DNA of 64,000 nucleotides from GAS188 sp963794475 (GCA_963794475.1 CAWCDW010000002.1:124001-188000), one strand, 5' to 3'. Shown: positions 45,256 through 54,789, numbered from the stretch's first letter. Program-made: numbers and translations. Notes: a model not told the origin generated them from the sequence alone.

Positions 45256-45346
45256 CCCCGGGACAACATTTGGGACAACATTGAACGGATTCGCCCCCAG
45301 GGCCTCGGAGCCTCGCCTAGGGCCAGGAGCCTCGCCTAGGGCCAGC
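45256..45346. repeat. Short tandem repeats downstream of tRNA-Lys
   Basis: GGGACAACATT occurs twice separated by one T (about 45261-45283), and GGAGCCTCGCCTAGGGCCA is repeated back to back (about 45308-45345). They sit 55-145 nt after the tRNA 3' end. Their function is unknown. Confidence 0.6.
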
Positions 45347-45460
45347 GCCAGCACAGGGGCGGGGGCCGGACATTGCCGAATAAAGGCGAACCGCTCGGGA
45401 ACAACAGGTCCAGTGCCAGCATCTCTCCCATACGGCCCCATTGAACCGCAGGAGAAACCG

Positions 45461-45853
45461 ATGCTGAAACCTCTCTTCCGGACGGCCTTCATCGCCGTGT
45501 CTCTGTCCGCCGCAAGCGGTGCCTTCGCCCAGGCCACGGCCCCTGTTAAGACCGCCGACACTAGCAAGGGCGAAGCCTTTGTCGATGCCAAGGGCATGAC
45601 CCTTTATACCTTCGATAAGGACACGGGCGGCAAATCCGCCTGCAACGGCCCCTGCGCCACGGCGTGGCCGCCCTTCATGGCGGTGGCGGGCGCCAAGGCA
45701 TCCGGCGACTGGACACTGGTGACCCGCGACGACGGCTCGTCGCAATGGGCCTATAAGGGAAAGCCACTCTATGCCTGGAGCAAGGACACGAAGCCCGGCG
45801 ACGCGACGGGCGACGGCGTCCTCAACGGCACCTGGCACATCGCCAAACCCTGA
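45461..45853 (+). CDS. Secreted protein of the PF03640/COG4315 repeat family
   Basis: This 130-aa protein has a Sec signal peptide (cleavage near AFAQA, residue about 24) and two copies of the family repeat. The first reads GMTLYTFDKDTGGKSACNGPCATAWPPF with its paired cysteines; the second reads KPLYAWSKDTKPGDATGDG. Family members are small periplasmic or secreted proteins of unknown function. ATG 45461 has GGAG 8 nt upstream; the longer frame reading through the tandem repeats is not needed. It stands alone after tRNA-Lys. Confidence 0.88.
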   Translation: MLKPLFRTAFIAVSLSAASGAFAQATAPVKTADTSKGEAFVDAKGMTLYTFDKDTGGKSACNGPCATAWPPFMAVAGAKASGDWTLVTRDDGSSQWAYKGKPLYAWSKDTKPGDATGDGVLNGTWHIAKP

Positions 45854-46021
45854 TCCGCGCCTTACGCTCGGCGCGCCTAGGGATGATGAGCACGATGATG
45901 ATTTAGAGGTGTCGTTGTAGTCAGCGTAGCATTAAAGCGGCCCCGCCGGATGATGAACGACGAGTCCGCCCGCCCCCGCAAGCCAGGAACGCCTTGATGA
46001 TCGGTTGAGAGCGGAGACTTA

Positions 46022-46130
46022 GGAACCCCACCACCTCAAGAGCAGCCCCAGCGCAGCGAGAGCGAGGCCCACGCACTAGATGATGACGAGAAGGCGCCAG
46101 TTCGGCTCGGGCCGTCTGTTGTCTGGCATG
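46022..46130 (-). pseudogene. Possible small membrane protein interrupted by a stop codon
   Basis: From ATG 46130 the minus strand reads MPDNRRPEPNWRLLVII, then TAG, then in the same frame CVGLALAALGLLLRWWGS and TAA. The two halves make a plausible 35-residue single-helix membrane peptide if the TAG was originally a sense codon such as TGG. No good RBS is visible. Chance cannot be excluded. Confidence 0.3.
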
Positions 46131-46155
46131 CCGCCAGCATAGCGCTAGCAGAACG

Positions 46156-46186
46156 AAAAAAGCCCCGCGCTCTTTCGAGGCGGGGC
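46156..46186 (-). terminator. Rho-independent terminator downstream of the Flp pilin
   Basis: On the minus strand GCCCCGC (46086-region complement, 46186-46180) pairs with GCGGGGC (46068-region complement, 46168-46162), followed by TTTTTT (46161-46156). It lies about 90 nt after the pilin stop. Confidence 0.75.
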
Positions 46187-46273
46187 GACAAGTGTGGGAC
46201 TTGATGGAGGACGATGCGTGGTCTCTTTCGCACCGCGCTTCGCGGGCCTAACGCGCGATGGCGCCGATGGGTT

Positions 46274-46450
46274 TCAGTTATTGGCGCCGGAAAGCGCGTT
46301 GCTGACCGAAGTGAAGGTCGTGCTGAGCTGCGTGCCGACCGCCGTGATGGTGGCGATGATCACGACTGAGATGAGCGCGGCGATGAGCCCATACTCGATG
46401 GCGGTCGCGCCGCCTTCATCCGCAAAGAACTTCGAGAACATCGATTTCAT
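46274..46450 (-). CDS. Flp/Fap-type IVb pilin
   Basis: This 58-aa protein has the type IVb prepilin pattern: a short positively charged leader (MKSMFSKFFADEGG), processing before ATAIEYGLIAALISVVII, with the Glu-Tyr pair and a hydrophobic helix, and a short tail. It would assemble into Flp (tight-adherence) pili after cleavage by TadV/CpaA. No cpa/tad assembly genes are in the window, so it is an orphan copy that depends on a system elsewhere. ATG 46450 is chosen over the longer frame starting at 46519. Confidence 0.88.
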   Translation of the reverse strand: MKSMFSKFFADEGGATAIEYGLIAALISVVIIATITAVGTQLSTTFTSVSNALSGANN

Positions 46451-46562
46451 GGTGAGAGGCATCCCTGTCTGTGTTCCGTTGTCTCCCCTCCCCGTTTTTG
46501 GACCGTCGGGATCATGCACGAGCGCCGCTTGAACTGCCTAGGAGGTCTCGCCACCAGAGGGG

Positions 46563-46742
46563 TCACTGCCTGCGGGCGGCTGCTGATCCGTCGACCGGCT
46601 CTTCCCGGGAGCGGCTAGTTTCGGATTGTGCGTCGGCTTCGGCCTGCTTTGCAGGTGTGCTTTCCTCTTCCGCACCGGCAAGTTCGCCGACTACCCGGGC
46701 GTATTCGCCTAGGGTGCTGCCGGTCTCGGATTTTTTCGCCAT
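46563..46742 (-). CDS. Small acidic unknown protein (59 aa)
   Basis: ATG 46742 has GGAGG 5 nt upstream, an excellent RBS. The 59-residue product (MAKKSETGSTLGEYARVVGE, then an Ala/Glu/Ser-rich tail) is hydrophilic, without signal or membrane helix, and probably partly disordered. It is on the same strand as the Flp pilin but separated by 112 nt. No family recognised. Confidence 0.55.
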   Translation of the reverse strand: MAKKSETGSTLGEYARVVGELAGAEEESTPAKQAEADAQSETSRSREEPVDGSAAARRQ

Positions 46743-46849
46743 GTCAACCTCCGTCGCCCGGGAGGCCCCATCGCCCAAACAACGAAGATGACCATCGGAG
46801 TGGCGGTGGATTGTTGCGGACCATATCGAACTTTGACGGAGGGCCCAGA

Positions 46850-47071
46850 ATGCTACCGACGAAAACGCAGAATGCGAAGTCATCTATTTTGGTAATAGGC
46901 CGCGGCAAGAGGCAGCGCGTGACCCGCATGCAAATTTCCCGTAATCTAAAGGGTCGGATCACTAAAACACATCATAAGCTCTCTGAGATAACCTCCAAAT
47001 TCTTCGCGCGGACAAGAACGCATCACCGCATCGCAACCACCATGGACGGTTTTCACGGAGGAAGGATCTAG
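46850..47071 (+). CDS. Possible small basic protein (73 aa)
   Basis: ATG 46850 is preceded by GGAGGG 7 nt upstream. The 73-aa frame (MLPTKTQNAKSSILVIGRGK and on) is rich in Lys, Arg, Thr and His, with no membrane helix. Composition is not strongly protein-like and no family is recognised; the RBS is the main support. Confidence 0.3.
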   Translation: MLPTKTQNAKSSILVIGRGKRQRVTRMQISRNLKGRITKTHHKLSEITSKFFARTRTHHRIATTMDGFHGGRI

Positions 47072-47122
47072 CGCGTCGAGGCCTTGCACGGGTACAGTCT
47101 TGTCAATCTAGATGAGGCGATC

Positions 47123-48493
47123 ATGGATCGACTTATCTTGCAAGAAGGGAAGTTTTCCAAAGAATGCGACACGCAAATGAATGATTCGCCGATCAGAGCT
47201 TTCTCACGTCCACCCATCAGTCGACGCTTCGCTGGGCCGCGTATTAATGTTGACTGGTGTTTAGCGTATATTGCTATGACCGGACTTGAATTCATTGAAT
47301 ATTCTCAAACTATAGCCGCCTACTCATTTGTATTAACGGGGGTAATTTATCTTATTAAACAACCTAGTTTAACTTTCGATGCCTTTTTTCGAGGAGGCAT
47401 ACTGTGGATGTATGTTGCGTTGTGTTTTCTGTCGGTGTTTTGGGCGCAGGATCCCTCATGGGCTTTTCGAGGTTCACTGCAGGTCGCGCTGACAGTTGGG
47501 ATCGCCTTGGGACTAGCTCGTGGGTTGCCGCCAACTTCTTTCATGACGGCTTTGATGGCCGCTCTGTTTACCGCAACCGTGGCAAGTATTCTCGATCCCC
47601 AAATGGCGTACAATGCGGGCGTACTTGGGTTGATTGGCATTTTTGGATCAAAAAACCAATTTGGCCTAGCTGAAGCCTTGTTCTTTATGGTCTGTGCCTG
47701 GATTGCATTCGATAAGGACAGGTCGTTATGGATTCGCCGCCTAGCCTGGATCGGTTTGTTGAGCGCTTCGTATTTTATTGTTGCGGCCAGATCTGTAGAT
47801 GCGTCTCTTGTGGCGGTGGGGGCCATCGGGTGCGGAATAGTGGGGCTCCGATTGAATTGGTTCCCTCCAGGTTCCCGCATGGCGGTTTTGTGCGGGGCGG
47901 TCGTCGTCGTCTCACTATGTTTTGCAATGCTTTTTTTGGTTGCTGATAATTTGTCAGGTTCACTCCTTGGAGCAGTTGGGAAGGATGCGACGCTAACTGG
48001 TAGGACGGAAATTTGGGCACAGGCTAGAGTGGCCTGGAGTGAGAATCCCATCATAGGGGTGGGCTACCAACAATTTTGGGTATTTGGCAATCCTTTTGCG
48101 GAGGAAATCTGGCGCCGATTTCAACCTGGCCGCTCAGGATTCAATTTCCACAACATCTGGTATGAAATGGGGGTCCAATTTGGTTATATCGGCTGGGCTT
48201 TGATGGTTTGGCTGGTTGCTTCAGCCAATGTGCAAGTTCTTCGTTGGGTCACGCGCGCTCCTACAATGTCGAGCTGTTTTTTTCTGAGTTTTATCGTATT
48301 TATAGACATACGCACATTTGTGGAATCCGAATTACTTGGGCAATTCTCCCTAACTACTGTGTTGTTTGTAGCCACTTGGTCGTATGCTCGCCAGGCGAAT
48401 CGGGGGGCTCGCAAGCTAAGATCGCCAAGCCGTCTTCGGCCATTGTACGGCACGGCGGGCGTGTCGTCTCAACTCCGAAACCGCTGGACGTAG
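47123..48493 (+). CDS. O-antigen ligase/Wzy-type polysaccharide polymerase family membrane protein
   Basis: This 456-aa protein has ten or more hydrophobic helices and the Wzy_C/WaaL-type region: a large loop with TGRTEIWAQARVAWSENPIIGVGYQQFW and the conserved HNIWYEMGVQFGYIGWAL. Such enzymes polymerise or ligate O-antigen or exopolysaccharide at the periplasmic face. The DNA is visibly AT-richer than the flanking core genes, pointing to horizontal transfer. ATG 47123 (GAGG 6 nt upstream) is preferred over the TTG at 47084. A frameshifted acyltransferase follows, so this is a small surface-polysaccharide cassette. Confidence 0.85.
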   Translation: MDRLILQEGKFSKECDTQMNDSPIRAFSRPPISRRFAGPRINVDWCLAYIAMTGLEFIEYSQTIAAYSFVLTGVIYLIKQPSLTFDAFFRGGILWMYVALCFLSVFWAQDPSWAFRGSLQVALTVGIALGLARGLPPTSFMTALMAALFTATVASILDPQMAYNAGVLGLIGIFGSKNQFGLAEALFFMVCAWIAFDKDRSLWIRRLAWIGLLSASYFIVAARSVDASLVAVGAIGCGIVGLRLNWFPPGSRMAVLCGAVVVVSLCFAMLFLVADNLSGSLLGAVGKDATLTGRTEIWAQARVAWSENPIIGVGYQQFWVFGNPFAEEIWRRFQPGRSGFNFHNIWYEMGVQFGYIGWALMVWLVASANVQVLRWVTRAPTMSSCFFLSFIVFIDIRTFVESELLGQFSLTTVLFVATWSYARQANRGARKLRSPSRLRPLYGTAGVSSQLRNRWT

Positions 48494-48874
48494 TGGCGTT
48501 GGTTCCATGCCTTTCAATTCGAAGTGGAAGTTCCGCGCCGGCGGCCGCGCATCCGGCAGACGCTAAGCAATTCGAGGGCGGGTAGCTGGCAGCGGCCCTC
48601 GCTTTTCGATGACCGATTCGAAGCCTCGGAAAGGTCACACCTCATCGGTTTGCGAAGAGGATGAGACCGAGGAGGAAGATAACGGCTCCGCGGCACACCC
48701 CCGCACCGCATAGAAATCGCGCTTCGTGCTCCCAAAACGAGGTGTTCCCGTGCCGCACTGGCACATGCAATAGGCGTCCCAGGGGCGCGGCGCAATTTGA
48801 AAGCCAGTCCCGCCGATTTCGGACATTGACGGTGCGCTTGCGCGACAGGGTCCAGATCGTGTTATTGCGATACG
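48494..48874. other. Gap between polysaccharide genes; no supported gene
   Basis: Frames on both strands look random, except a 63-codon minus-strand frame (48635-48826) with a Cys-rich AYCMCQCGTGTPRF segment and no RBS; I do not accept it as a gene. No transposon ends were recognised. Confidence 0.4.
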
Positions 48875-50028
48875 ATGGCTGTAGCGTCAGAAAATCCTCC
48901 GCTGCGCAAGCCCCTCGCGCGAACTGGCGATCGGCTCGAACAGTTGGACGTCATTCGGGGAGTGGCCATAATCCTGGTATTCTGGTACCACGTGCTCGGA
49001 TTTACGTTTGGCCGCTTTTCCGTTGCGTGGGACCGTTTGCTTATCGACCTATCTGATAGGCTTGTCCTGTTGTGGCCGGCAACTCTCGGTTGGGCAGGTG
49101 TGGCCATCTTCTTCGCCCTTAGCGGCTATTGCATTCATTCAAGCTTTAGGAAGTCAACGGGTAGTATTTACGAATATTTCATCAGGCGTATCTTTCGAAT
49201 TTACCCGCCATATTTATTTGCGATAACTGTATTTTCAGTGATCTGGTACCCGGGAGCGCGCCAAATCATTACGCATCTGGGGCTTTTTCATAATTTTTCT
49301 CAGGATACAATTTTTGGGATTAGCCCAGCGTTCTGGACTATCGCGGTCGAGGCGCAGCTGTATCTGCTTTATCCGCTTTTGTTCTTGATCGCCTCGCGCT
49401 TCGGATGGGCCAGGATGCTCTTCTGCACCTTCATCGTCGAATTTACTTTGCGCTCTTGGAAGACTGAGGCGCTGATCGATACAGGCCAGCCCCTGCCTTG
49501 GATGCTCGAAGGCAACCCCCTCTACTTTATCTTTTCTTGGACGATTGGCGCGTATCTCGCTCAGTGGGGCGAATGCCCGGTGGAGAGCGCAAGAAGCAAT
49601 TCGCAGTGACATGTGCGTTTTTACTCTTGGCCGGTGCTCTGGCACCGATTTCGAAAGTCACGGTCGCCTTTTCCTTTCCCCTCTTTGCCTTGGCAACCTG
49701 TTTTGCAATTGCCTTCTACGCGGGGAAGCCTCCCTCTGCGGGTCATCCCCAATCGGCGGCACGCCTTATGAGCATGCTCGGACGAGATAGCTACAGTATG
49801 TATCTCCTTCATCAGCCACTGCTCGGGGCCGGGATATCCGCGCTTCGGGGGACGTTTGGGCTGCCGATTGCTGCGCGGTTCTTCCTTTGGGGCGGCGTAT
49901 TCTTCGTTCTCATAGCCGCGATTTCATCGGCCAACCGCCGCATCGTTGAGGACACGAGCACATCAATCGGCCGCCAATTGCTACGCAAAAGCCGACAGGG
50001 GGGAACATCCGGTGCAAGCGTGCCGTGA
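48875..50028 (+). pseudogene. Acyltransferase family 3 (OafA-like), frameshifted
   Basis: The first frame (from ATG 48875) encodes the N-terminal two thirds of a membrane O-acyltransferase: RLEQLDVIRGVAIILVFWYH with the conserved Arg, GVAIFFALSGYCIH, and FWTIAVEAQLYLLYPLL. It ends early after GAYLAQWG. Another frame carries the rest: RMPGGERKKQF, TM helices, and SYSMYLLHQPLLG up to 50028. Adding one G to the GGGG run at 49566-49569 joins both into one protein of about 385 aa. The enzyme would acetylate or succinylate a surface polysaccharide. Sequencing error or decay both possible; AT-rich like its neighbour. Confidence 0.75.
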
Positions 50029-50265
50029 TGGCCAGCAGCGGTCTGATTGTGGCAGGGATTATGTACCAGGAGGGGATTGGGTGGCCAAAGTCGTGCTCGA
50101 GCGCCTGAACTATGGTCGGAACGAGTGCATAGCGAATTCTTTTCACCGAGAGCGACACAATAAGCTGCTCGCCTATTAACCTGTAAGCTACTCCCGCATC
50201 GACATGCTTTCCCTTACAAACCATATTCGAGAGAACTCTCAAAGGTACCGGCTTTCGCACGAAAT

Positions 50266-51017
50266 CTTGTAGGCGAAGCTGGAATTGCGGGCGATCACGA
50301 AGAGTTGTCGAAACCGCGAAAGAGCCGTGATGATCACCTCCGCCATCCCGTCGGCGAAATACTCCTGTTCGGGATCGCCGCTCATGTTCTGGAATGGCAG
50401 CACGGCGATTGAAGGCTTATCAGGCAGTGTAAGTACCGGCCGTGCCGTAAAGGCGACCCATCCAATCGCACGCGGTAGATGCGGACGGGTTTCGCAATGT
50501 TCTTGAGCTGCTGTTCGCCGGCATCCTCGAAGGAGATGTCGAGCTTGCTCTCGGCGTCCTCCCGCACGCGGCCCGAGACACAAATACCCCCCGGCTCCGC
50601 CATCTCTTCAAGGCGCGCCGCGACGTTGACGCCATCACCGAAGATGTCACCACCATCGATCATGATGTCGCCGACATTGATTCCGACCCGGAATTCGATG
50701 CGTCGTTCCAACGGAATATCGGCATTGCGGGCAACCATGCCACTCTGCACCTCGACGGCGGCGCGCACGGCGTCCACGACGCTCGCAAACTCGACCAGCA
50801 TGCCGTCGCCCGTCGTCTTGACGATGCGGCCGCGATGCTCGGCGATCTTAGGGTCGATAAGCTCCCCTCGGCACGCCTTCAATTGGGCAAGAGTGCCCTC
50901 CTCGTCGGCACCCATAAGGCGGCTGTACCCCGCGACATCGCCCGCCAGGATGGCCGTCAGCCTCCGCTCGACGCGCTCCTTGGCCAAGGCGCTCCCTTGG
51001 GATTGAGGTCTCGGCAC
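50266..51017 (-). pseudogene. Truncated, frameshifted class III adenylate/guanylate cyclase
   Basis: From GTG 51017 the frame encodes a class III cyclase domain: RRLTAILAGDVAGYSRLMG (first metal Asp), GRIVKTTGDGMLVEF (second metal Asp), and GDIFGDGVNVAARLE. Near 50450 the frame is lost. The continuing linker and FlgO-like part are in another frame (KPSIAVLPFQNMSGDPEQEY, FADGM...ITALSRFRQLF), and homology stops at ARNSSFAYK (about 50266), where relatives continue with further FlgO-like sequence and a TPR domain. The gene is therefore broken twice. The nearby gene at 53239-54789 carries the same FlgO-like block, intact. Confidence 0.75.
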
Positions 51018-51109
51018 TATAGGCTCAAAATTGGCGTCATCGGCAAGCCACGGCGGAGTGCTTCACAGGCTCAAACTGGCGCGCGGTGATCTGAGCTACG
51101 GAGGAAGCG

Positions 51110-51994
51110 ATGAAGGGCGGTCTTCTGGCGATCGGACTGGTGATGGCGTCGCTCGTCGCTTCCAGAACCGCCGGCGCGCAGCAGCCTTGGGACGACATCC
51201 CGCTTCTCAACATCTACCAAGTCGCCTATCCGGTCGAATGGAACGGTAAGACGATCCTGCTCGGGGCGCGGCTCCAATTGCCGGTCGAGGAGAGCGGCAA
51301 GATGCCGGCGGTTATCATGATGCACGGCACAGGCGGCATCCGTTACAGCGGGGTCTATTATGCTGCTGCTCTCAACGGAGCTGGCATTGCGACGCTGGAG
51401 GTTGACCAATGGGGCGGTCGTGGTCTGCCGGGTGGCGCGTCCAGCCGCCCAAAGCAGTTGGGCGACAATCTGCCCGACATAGCCGGGGCTTACCGACTGC
51501 TGAGCGAGCGCCCGGATATAGATGCTTCACGTATCGGCATTTTGGGTGAATCCATGGGTGGAATTGAGACTTTGCTCATGATGACGCAGCACACTAGCGA
51601 TGCCATTCTCGGCCTAGGGATACATTTCAAAGCGGCGGTCGCGCTCTACCCTATCTGCTGGCTCTATAATCATGTGCCGGGGGCCGACTTTGCCGATCTG
51701 GTCGATTCGCCGATCAGGATCATGGTAGGCAGCGCGGACGATTATGACGGTGGAGGCGCCGCGTGCGAGGAGCTGGTGCATGAACTCGCACCGCGAGATG
51801 CCGCGCATATGTCGCTGCGCGTTTTTCCCGGAGCGACGCATATTTTTGACAGTTTCGCGGGGAGCTACGAATTCAACGATCCAGGCGCCAATCGGCGGCA
51901 CGGCGGTGTTATCCATGTGCGCCCGGACCCGGTCGCCCGTGAGCAGGCGCGAGACGATCTGACACAGTTTTTCACCTCTGCCCTGAAGCACTAG
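51110..51994 (+). CDS. Secreted alpha/beta hydrolase (dienelactone-hydrolase-like)
   Basis: This 294-aa protein has a signal peptide (cleavage near AGAQQ, residue about 24) and an alpha/beta hydrolase core: oxyanion region MMHGTGGIRYSG, nucleophile Ser in GILGESMGGIET, an Asp in the MVGSADDYDGG region and His in GATHIFD. Typical dienelactone hydrolases use Cys; here Ser suggests esterase or related activity. GGAGG lies 7 nt before ATG 51110. It stands alone among broken genes; the substrate is unknown. Confidence 0.85.
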   Translation: MKGGLLAIGLVMASLVASRTAGAQQPWDDIPLLNIYQVAYPVEWNGKTILLGARLQLPVEESGKMPAVIMMHGTGGIRYSGVYYAAALNGAGIATLEVDQWGGRGLPGGASSRPKQLGDNLPDIAGAYRLLSERPDIDASRIGILGESMGGIETLLMMTQHTSDAILGLGIHFKAAVALYPICWLYNHVPGADFADLVDSPIRIMVGSADDYDGGGAACEELVHELAPRDAAHMSLRVFPGATHIFDSFAGSYEFNDPGANRRHGGVIHVRPDPVAREQARDDLTQFFTSALKH

Positions 51995-52057
51995 TGACAC
52001 CTCGGCGTTCCGAGGACGCATCGGGGCTGGGCGTAGTCGCGTCGGGGAGGGACGCCA

Positions 52058-52573
52058 ATGGGACGCAGCATCCTCGTCCGACGGTTCATCGAGACAGTCG
52101 TAAACACCCGGGATCTGAACCGCGTGACGGAGAGCGCGCGACTGATTCTTCACCAACTATTATATCAGCCCCGGGATGCTATCGAAGATTCCCGGCAAGG
52201 GCGCGGCCTACATGATCGCCTTCAGCGACAGCGAAGGAAAGCCGTTGTCCGGCGGCGCGAACTATAAGCTGACGCTGCCGCCCAACATCCCCGCCGCCAA
52301 CTTCTGGTCGGTGACGCTGTACGAGGCCGAGAACGCCTCCGGCCTCGCCAATGGGCAGCCATTCCCCTCGCTCGGCTCGCGCGACAAGCCAGTTGAGAAC
52401 GCCGACGGTAGCACTGATCTTTACGTCGGACCGACAGCGCCCGAAGGCAAGGCGAGTAATTGGCTCGCCACGGCCCGGGCCGGGGCTTCTTTGCGGTCCG
52501 GCGCCTCTATGGGCCGACCGAAGCTGCGCTCGATCGAAACTGGAAGCCCGGCGACATCGAGCCGGCTATGTAA
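52058..52573 (+). pseudogene. Decayed DUF1254/DUF1214 family gene (C-terminal part)
   Basis: The readable middle frame runs YYISPGMLSKIPGKGAAYMI, ANFWSVTLYEAENASGLANG and STDLYVGPTAPEGKASNWLA, all typical of the DUF1214 C-terminal domain. Upstream, the piece RFIETVVNTRDLNRVTESAR lies in a different frame. Downstream, GFFAVRRLYGPTEAALDRNW and KPGDIEPAM lie in a third frame. At least two frameshifts and loss of the N-terminal DUF1254 domain show a genuine pseudogene. Intact members are periplasmic proteins of unknown role. Confidence 0.7.
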
Positions 52574-53238
52574 GCGAGAAGGAAACGACTGCGACACCGC
52601 TCGCGCGTCAATCTTTGCAAGGAAACAGCGCCACGCTGCAGCAATTTCTACTCACCTCGGCGTCAAGCGTCTCACTGACGACCCTCGCCAACGGCCCGGC
52701 CTGACGCTGCGAAAATTAATGCACTGCCCCCAACTGCGACGTCCGCCGTCGCGATCTGAATGACCGCTTAGCGTCGATTCGCGACATTCGGCCACTCCCG
52801 CCGAACGATCGACTTGGGTCGAACTATGTCGGAAACCGCGATTCCGCTCTTGGGCCAGCCTCTACCTTGAGCCGAATGTCCGATGTCAGCTAAGCCCGGT
52901 CCAAAAGCGGGCCGGCAGAAAGCCACCACCGCGATCATCTTACGAGCCAAAGGCATAAGTCTGCTTTCGGGCTGGCGAAAGTAGCACGCCGATGACCGAG
53001 ATGGGCGCGAAGCAGCCGTGACTTGGATGGGCCGGAAGCGGAGTGGCAGTATCCGGGCGATAGGAAGCGAAAGCGGACATTCGACGGGCAGAGTCAATCG
53101 GCATAGTTTGACCCATTCCAGACATCGCGGTTCTCGCCTGGCGTCCTCTAGTCAACCTAAATCGCTGGCGGTTCGGTCACCTATCTTGCCAATGGCCTCG
53201 CTATGAGAATCTCTCCGACCCTCGTCTTGCGTGGCCGT
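52574..53238. other. Gene-free stretch with decayed intergenic repeats
   Basis: No supported gene on either strand. It contains a 38-nt unit (53002-53039) that recurs at 56436-56473, and nearby GCGGACATTCG- and CCGAATGTCCG-like fragments that look like pieces of a dispersed rhizobial intergenic repeat. Confidence 0.45.
53002..53039 (+). repeat. Dispersed intergenic repeat, copy 1
   Basis: A 38-nt segment starting TGGGCGCGAAGCAGCCGTG matches 33 of 38 bases at 56436-56473 in the same orientation. The two copies bracket the TPR regulator, small membrane protein and TSUP genes. Confidence 0.6.
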
Positions 53239-54789
53239 TCAAGTTAGTTCTCCCGCGGCCAGCCGCAGCCCCTTTAGGAAAAACTCGCGATCTTCAGCGA
53301 TGCGCCAATGATCCGCATTTAGAACCACGACGGGGGTAATCGCTCGAAGGCGCTTCACCATCTCCCGTGCTTCATCGAGGCGTCCCAAATGTGCAAGACA
53401 AGACGCCATGAACCGCAATGTCGGTGGCCATTCCGATCTGTCCTGGAGCGATAGATCCAACAATTCCGCGGCCTTCTCGCCCCGTCGCGCAAAAAAGTGA
53501 CCCATGCCGATGAGGAGATAAATGGGGCTTCTGCGCTCGCGGGGGCTGAGGCGAAAGATCCTTTCCAAATGCTCAATCGCCAGATCGTATTGACCAGCCC
53601 ACAGCCTGAGATGGCCGCTTATAAGCCACCCACGAGCATAGTTGGGGTTCAGCTGCAGGGGACGATCGGCCAAACCTATGGCCGCTGCGATATCCTCCCC
53701 GAACATGCCGAGAGCGAGGGCAGCGTTTGCAAGAATGTATGGATCGTCTTCAGCGACGCGCAGTGCTCGTCTAGCAAGATCGATGCCTTTATCTTGGGTC
53801 GCCTTCAAATCGTTCGTCCAACCACCTGCGTATATCTGGCACTGGCAAACAGCCGCCTCCGCAAGTGCCGACCCGTAATTCGGGTCCCGCTCCAGCGCTC
53901 GTTCCACCAGTTCAAGCGCCCGCATAGCCGCTTCTCTACTCGCTGAAATACGCGTGAAGCGCGCCTGCAGATAAAGGTCGTATGCAGTGAGATCATCGGT
54001 CGGCCGTTGGATTGAGCGGCGATATTCCTCCTTTTCCAATGTAGGTTCGATCACGCCCGCGACCGAGGATGCAACGTTATCCTGGAGGTCGAAGACATCT
54101 TCGATCGTGCCATCGAAACGATCGGCCCAAAGATGCGCTCCGGAGGTGGCGTCCAACAATTGTGCAGATATGCGAACGCGATTTCCAACCCTGCGAACCG
54201 AGCCTTCCAGCACATACGAGACCCCAAGCTCTTTGCCGACCTGTCTCACATCCACCGCTCGACCCTTGTAGGTAAAGGTCGAGTTTCGGGCGATCACGAA
54301 GAGCCGGCGGATGCGCGACAACGCGGTGATGATGTCCTCGACCATTCCATCGGCAAAATAGTCCTGGCCTGGAGCTTCGCTCATGTTCTGAAATGGCAGC
54401 ACGGCGATTGACGGTCTGTCGGAAAGCAGCGGCGCCGCACGCTCGCTCGCCGGCTTTGAAAGAACCCGGTCATTTGACGCCGTCACCGGACCGACGAACC
54501 GGTAGCCGCGGCGAGGCAACGTCTCGATCCAGCGGTCTGCGCCCGGCTCATCCCCGAGGACGCGGCGAAGTGCTGCGATCTGAACAGTGAGATTACCTTC
54601 CTCGACGGTCAAACCAGACCATGCAGCCTGCATCAGGGCATCCTTCGAGACCGGGCGCCCTGGGCGCTCTAGCAGCGCCCGTAGCACGGCGACCGCCCGA
54701 CGCCCAACCGGCATCGGGTCGGCGCCCCGGAAGAGGATCTCAGCCGAGATATCAAGGCGGAAGGGCCCGAACTCGTAGACTGTGTCCAT
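53239..54789 (-). CDS. Winged-helix DNA-binding/FlgO-like/TPR regulator (CadC/ToxR-type N-terminus)
   Basis: This 516-aa protein starts with an OmpR-type winged helix (residues about 5-100; FGPFRLDISAEILFRG, LTVEEGNLTVQIAALRRVLG, TLPRRGYRFVGPV). Then comes a FlgO/TolB-like segment also found after adenylate cyclase domains (PSIAVLPFQNMSE, DYFADGMVEDIITALSRIRR, GVSYVLEGSVRRVGNRVRIS) and a C-terminal set of TPR helices from about residue 280. There is no membrane helix, unlike CadC, so it may be a cytoplasmic regulator with TPR-mediated interactions. The chosen start MDTVYEFGPF is family-typical; the longer frame begins in the promoter. Targets unknown. Confidence 0.85.
   Translation of the reverse strand: MDTVYEFGPFRLDISAEILFRGADPMPVGRRAVAVLRALLERPGRPVSKDALMQAAWSGLTVEEGNLTVQIAALRRVLGDEPGADRWIETLPRRGYRFVGPVTASNDRVLSKPASERAAPLLSDRPSIAVLPFQNMSEAPGQDYFADGMVEDIITALSRIRRLFVIARNSTFTYKGRAVDVRQVGKELGVSYVLEGSVRRVGNRVRISAQLLDATSGAHLWADRFDGTIEDVFDLQDNVASSVAGVIEPTLEKEEYRRSIQRPTDDLTAYDLYLQARFTRISASREAAMRALELVERALERDPNYGSALAEAAVCQCQIYAGGWTNDLKATQDKGIDLARRALRVAEDDPYILANAALALGMFGEDIAAAIGLADRPLQLNPNYARGWLISGHLRLWAGQYDLAIEHLERIFRLSPRERRSPIYLLIGMGHFFARRGEKAAELLDLSLQDRSEWPPTLRFMASCLAHLGRLDEAREMVKRLRAITPVVVLNADHWRIAEDREFFLKGLRLAAGELT

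Larger units (their letters stand above)
45854..46273. other. Intergenic region with a broken micro-gene and a terminator
   Basis: Besides the interrupted small membrane frame (46022-46130) and the Flp pilin terminator I see nothing in this stretch. The left part (45870-45960) is rich in GATGATG-like short repeats. Confidence 0.4.

Noticed and set aside
45253..45283. GGGACAACATT tandem as the tail of an integrase gene after tRNA-Lys
   Set aside because: No integrase motifs (R...HxxR...Y) could be read in any frame nearby; kept only as a repeat.
48635..48826. 63-codon minus-strand frame with a Cys-rich patch
   Set aside because: No ribosome site, no recognisable domain, ends in Ser runs; not enough support.
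49910..50260. 116-codon minus-strand frame
   Set aside because: Overlaps the acyltransferase C-terminal part on the other strand and lacks an RBS and domain.
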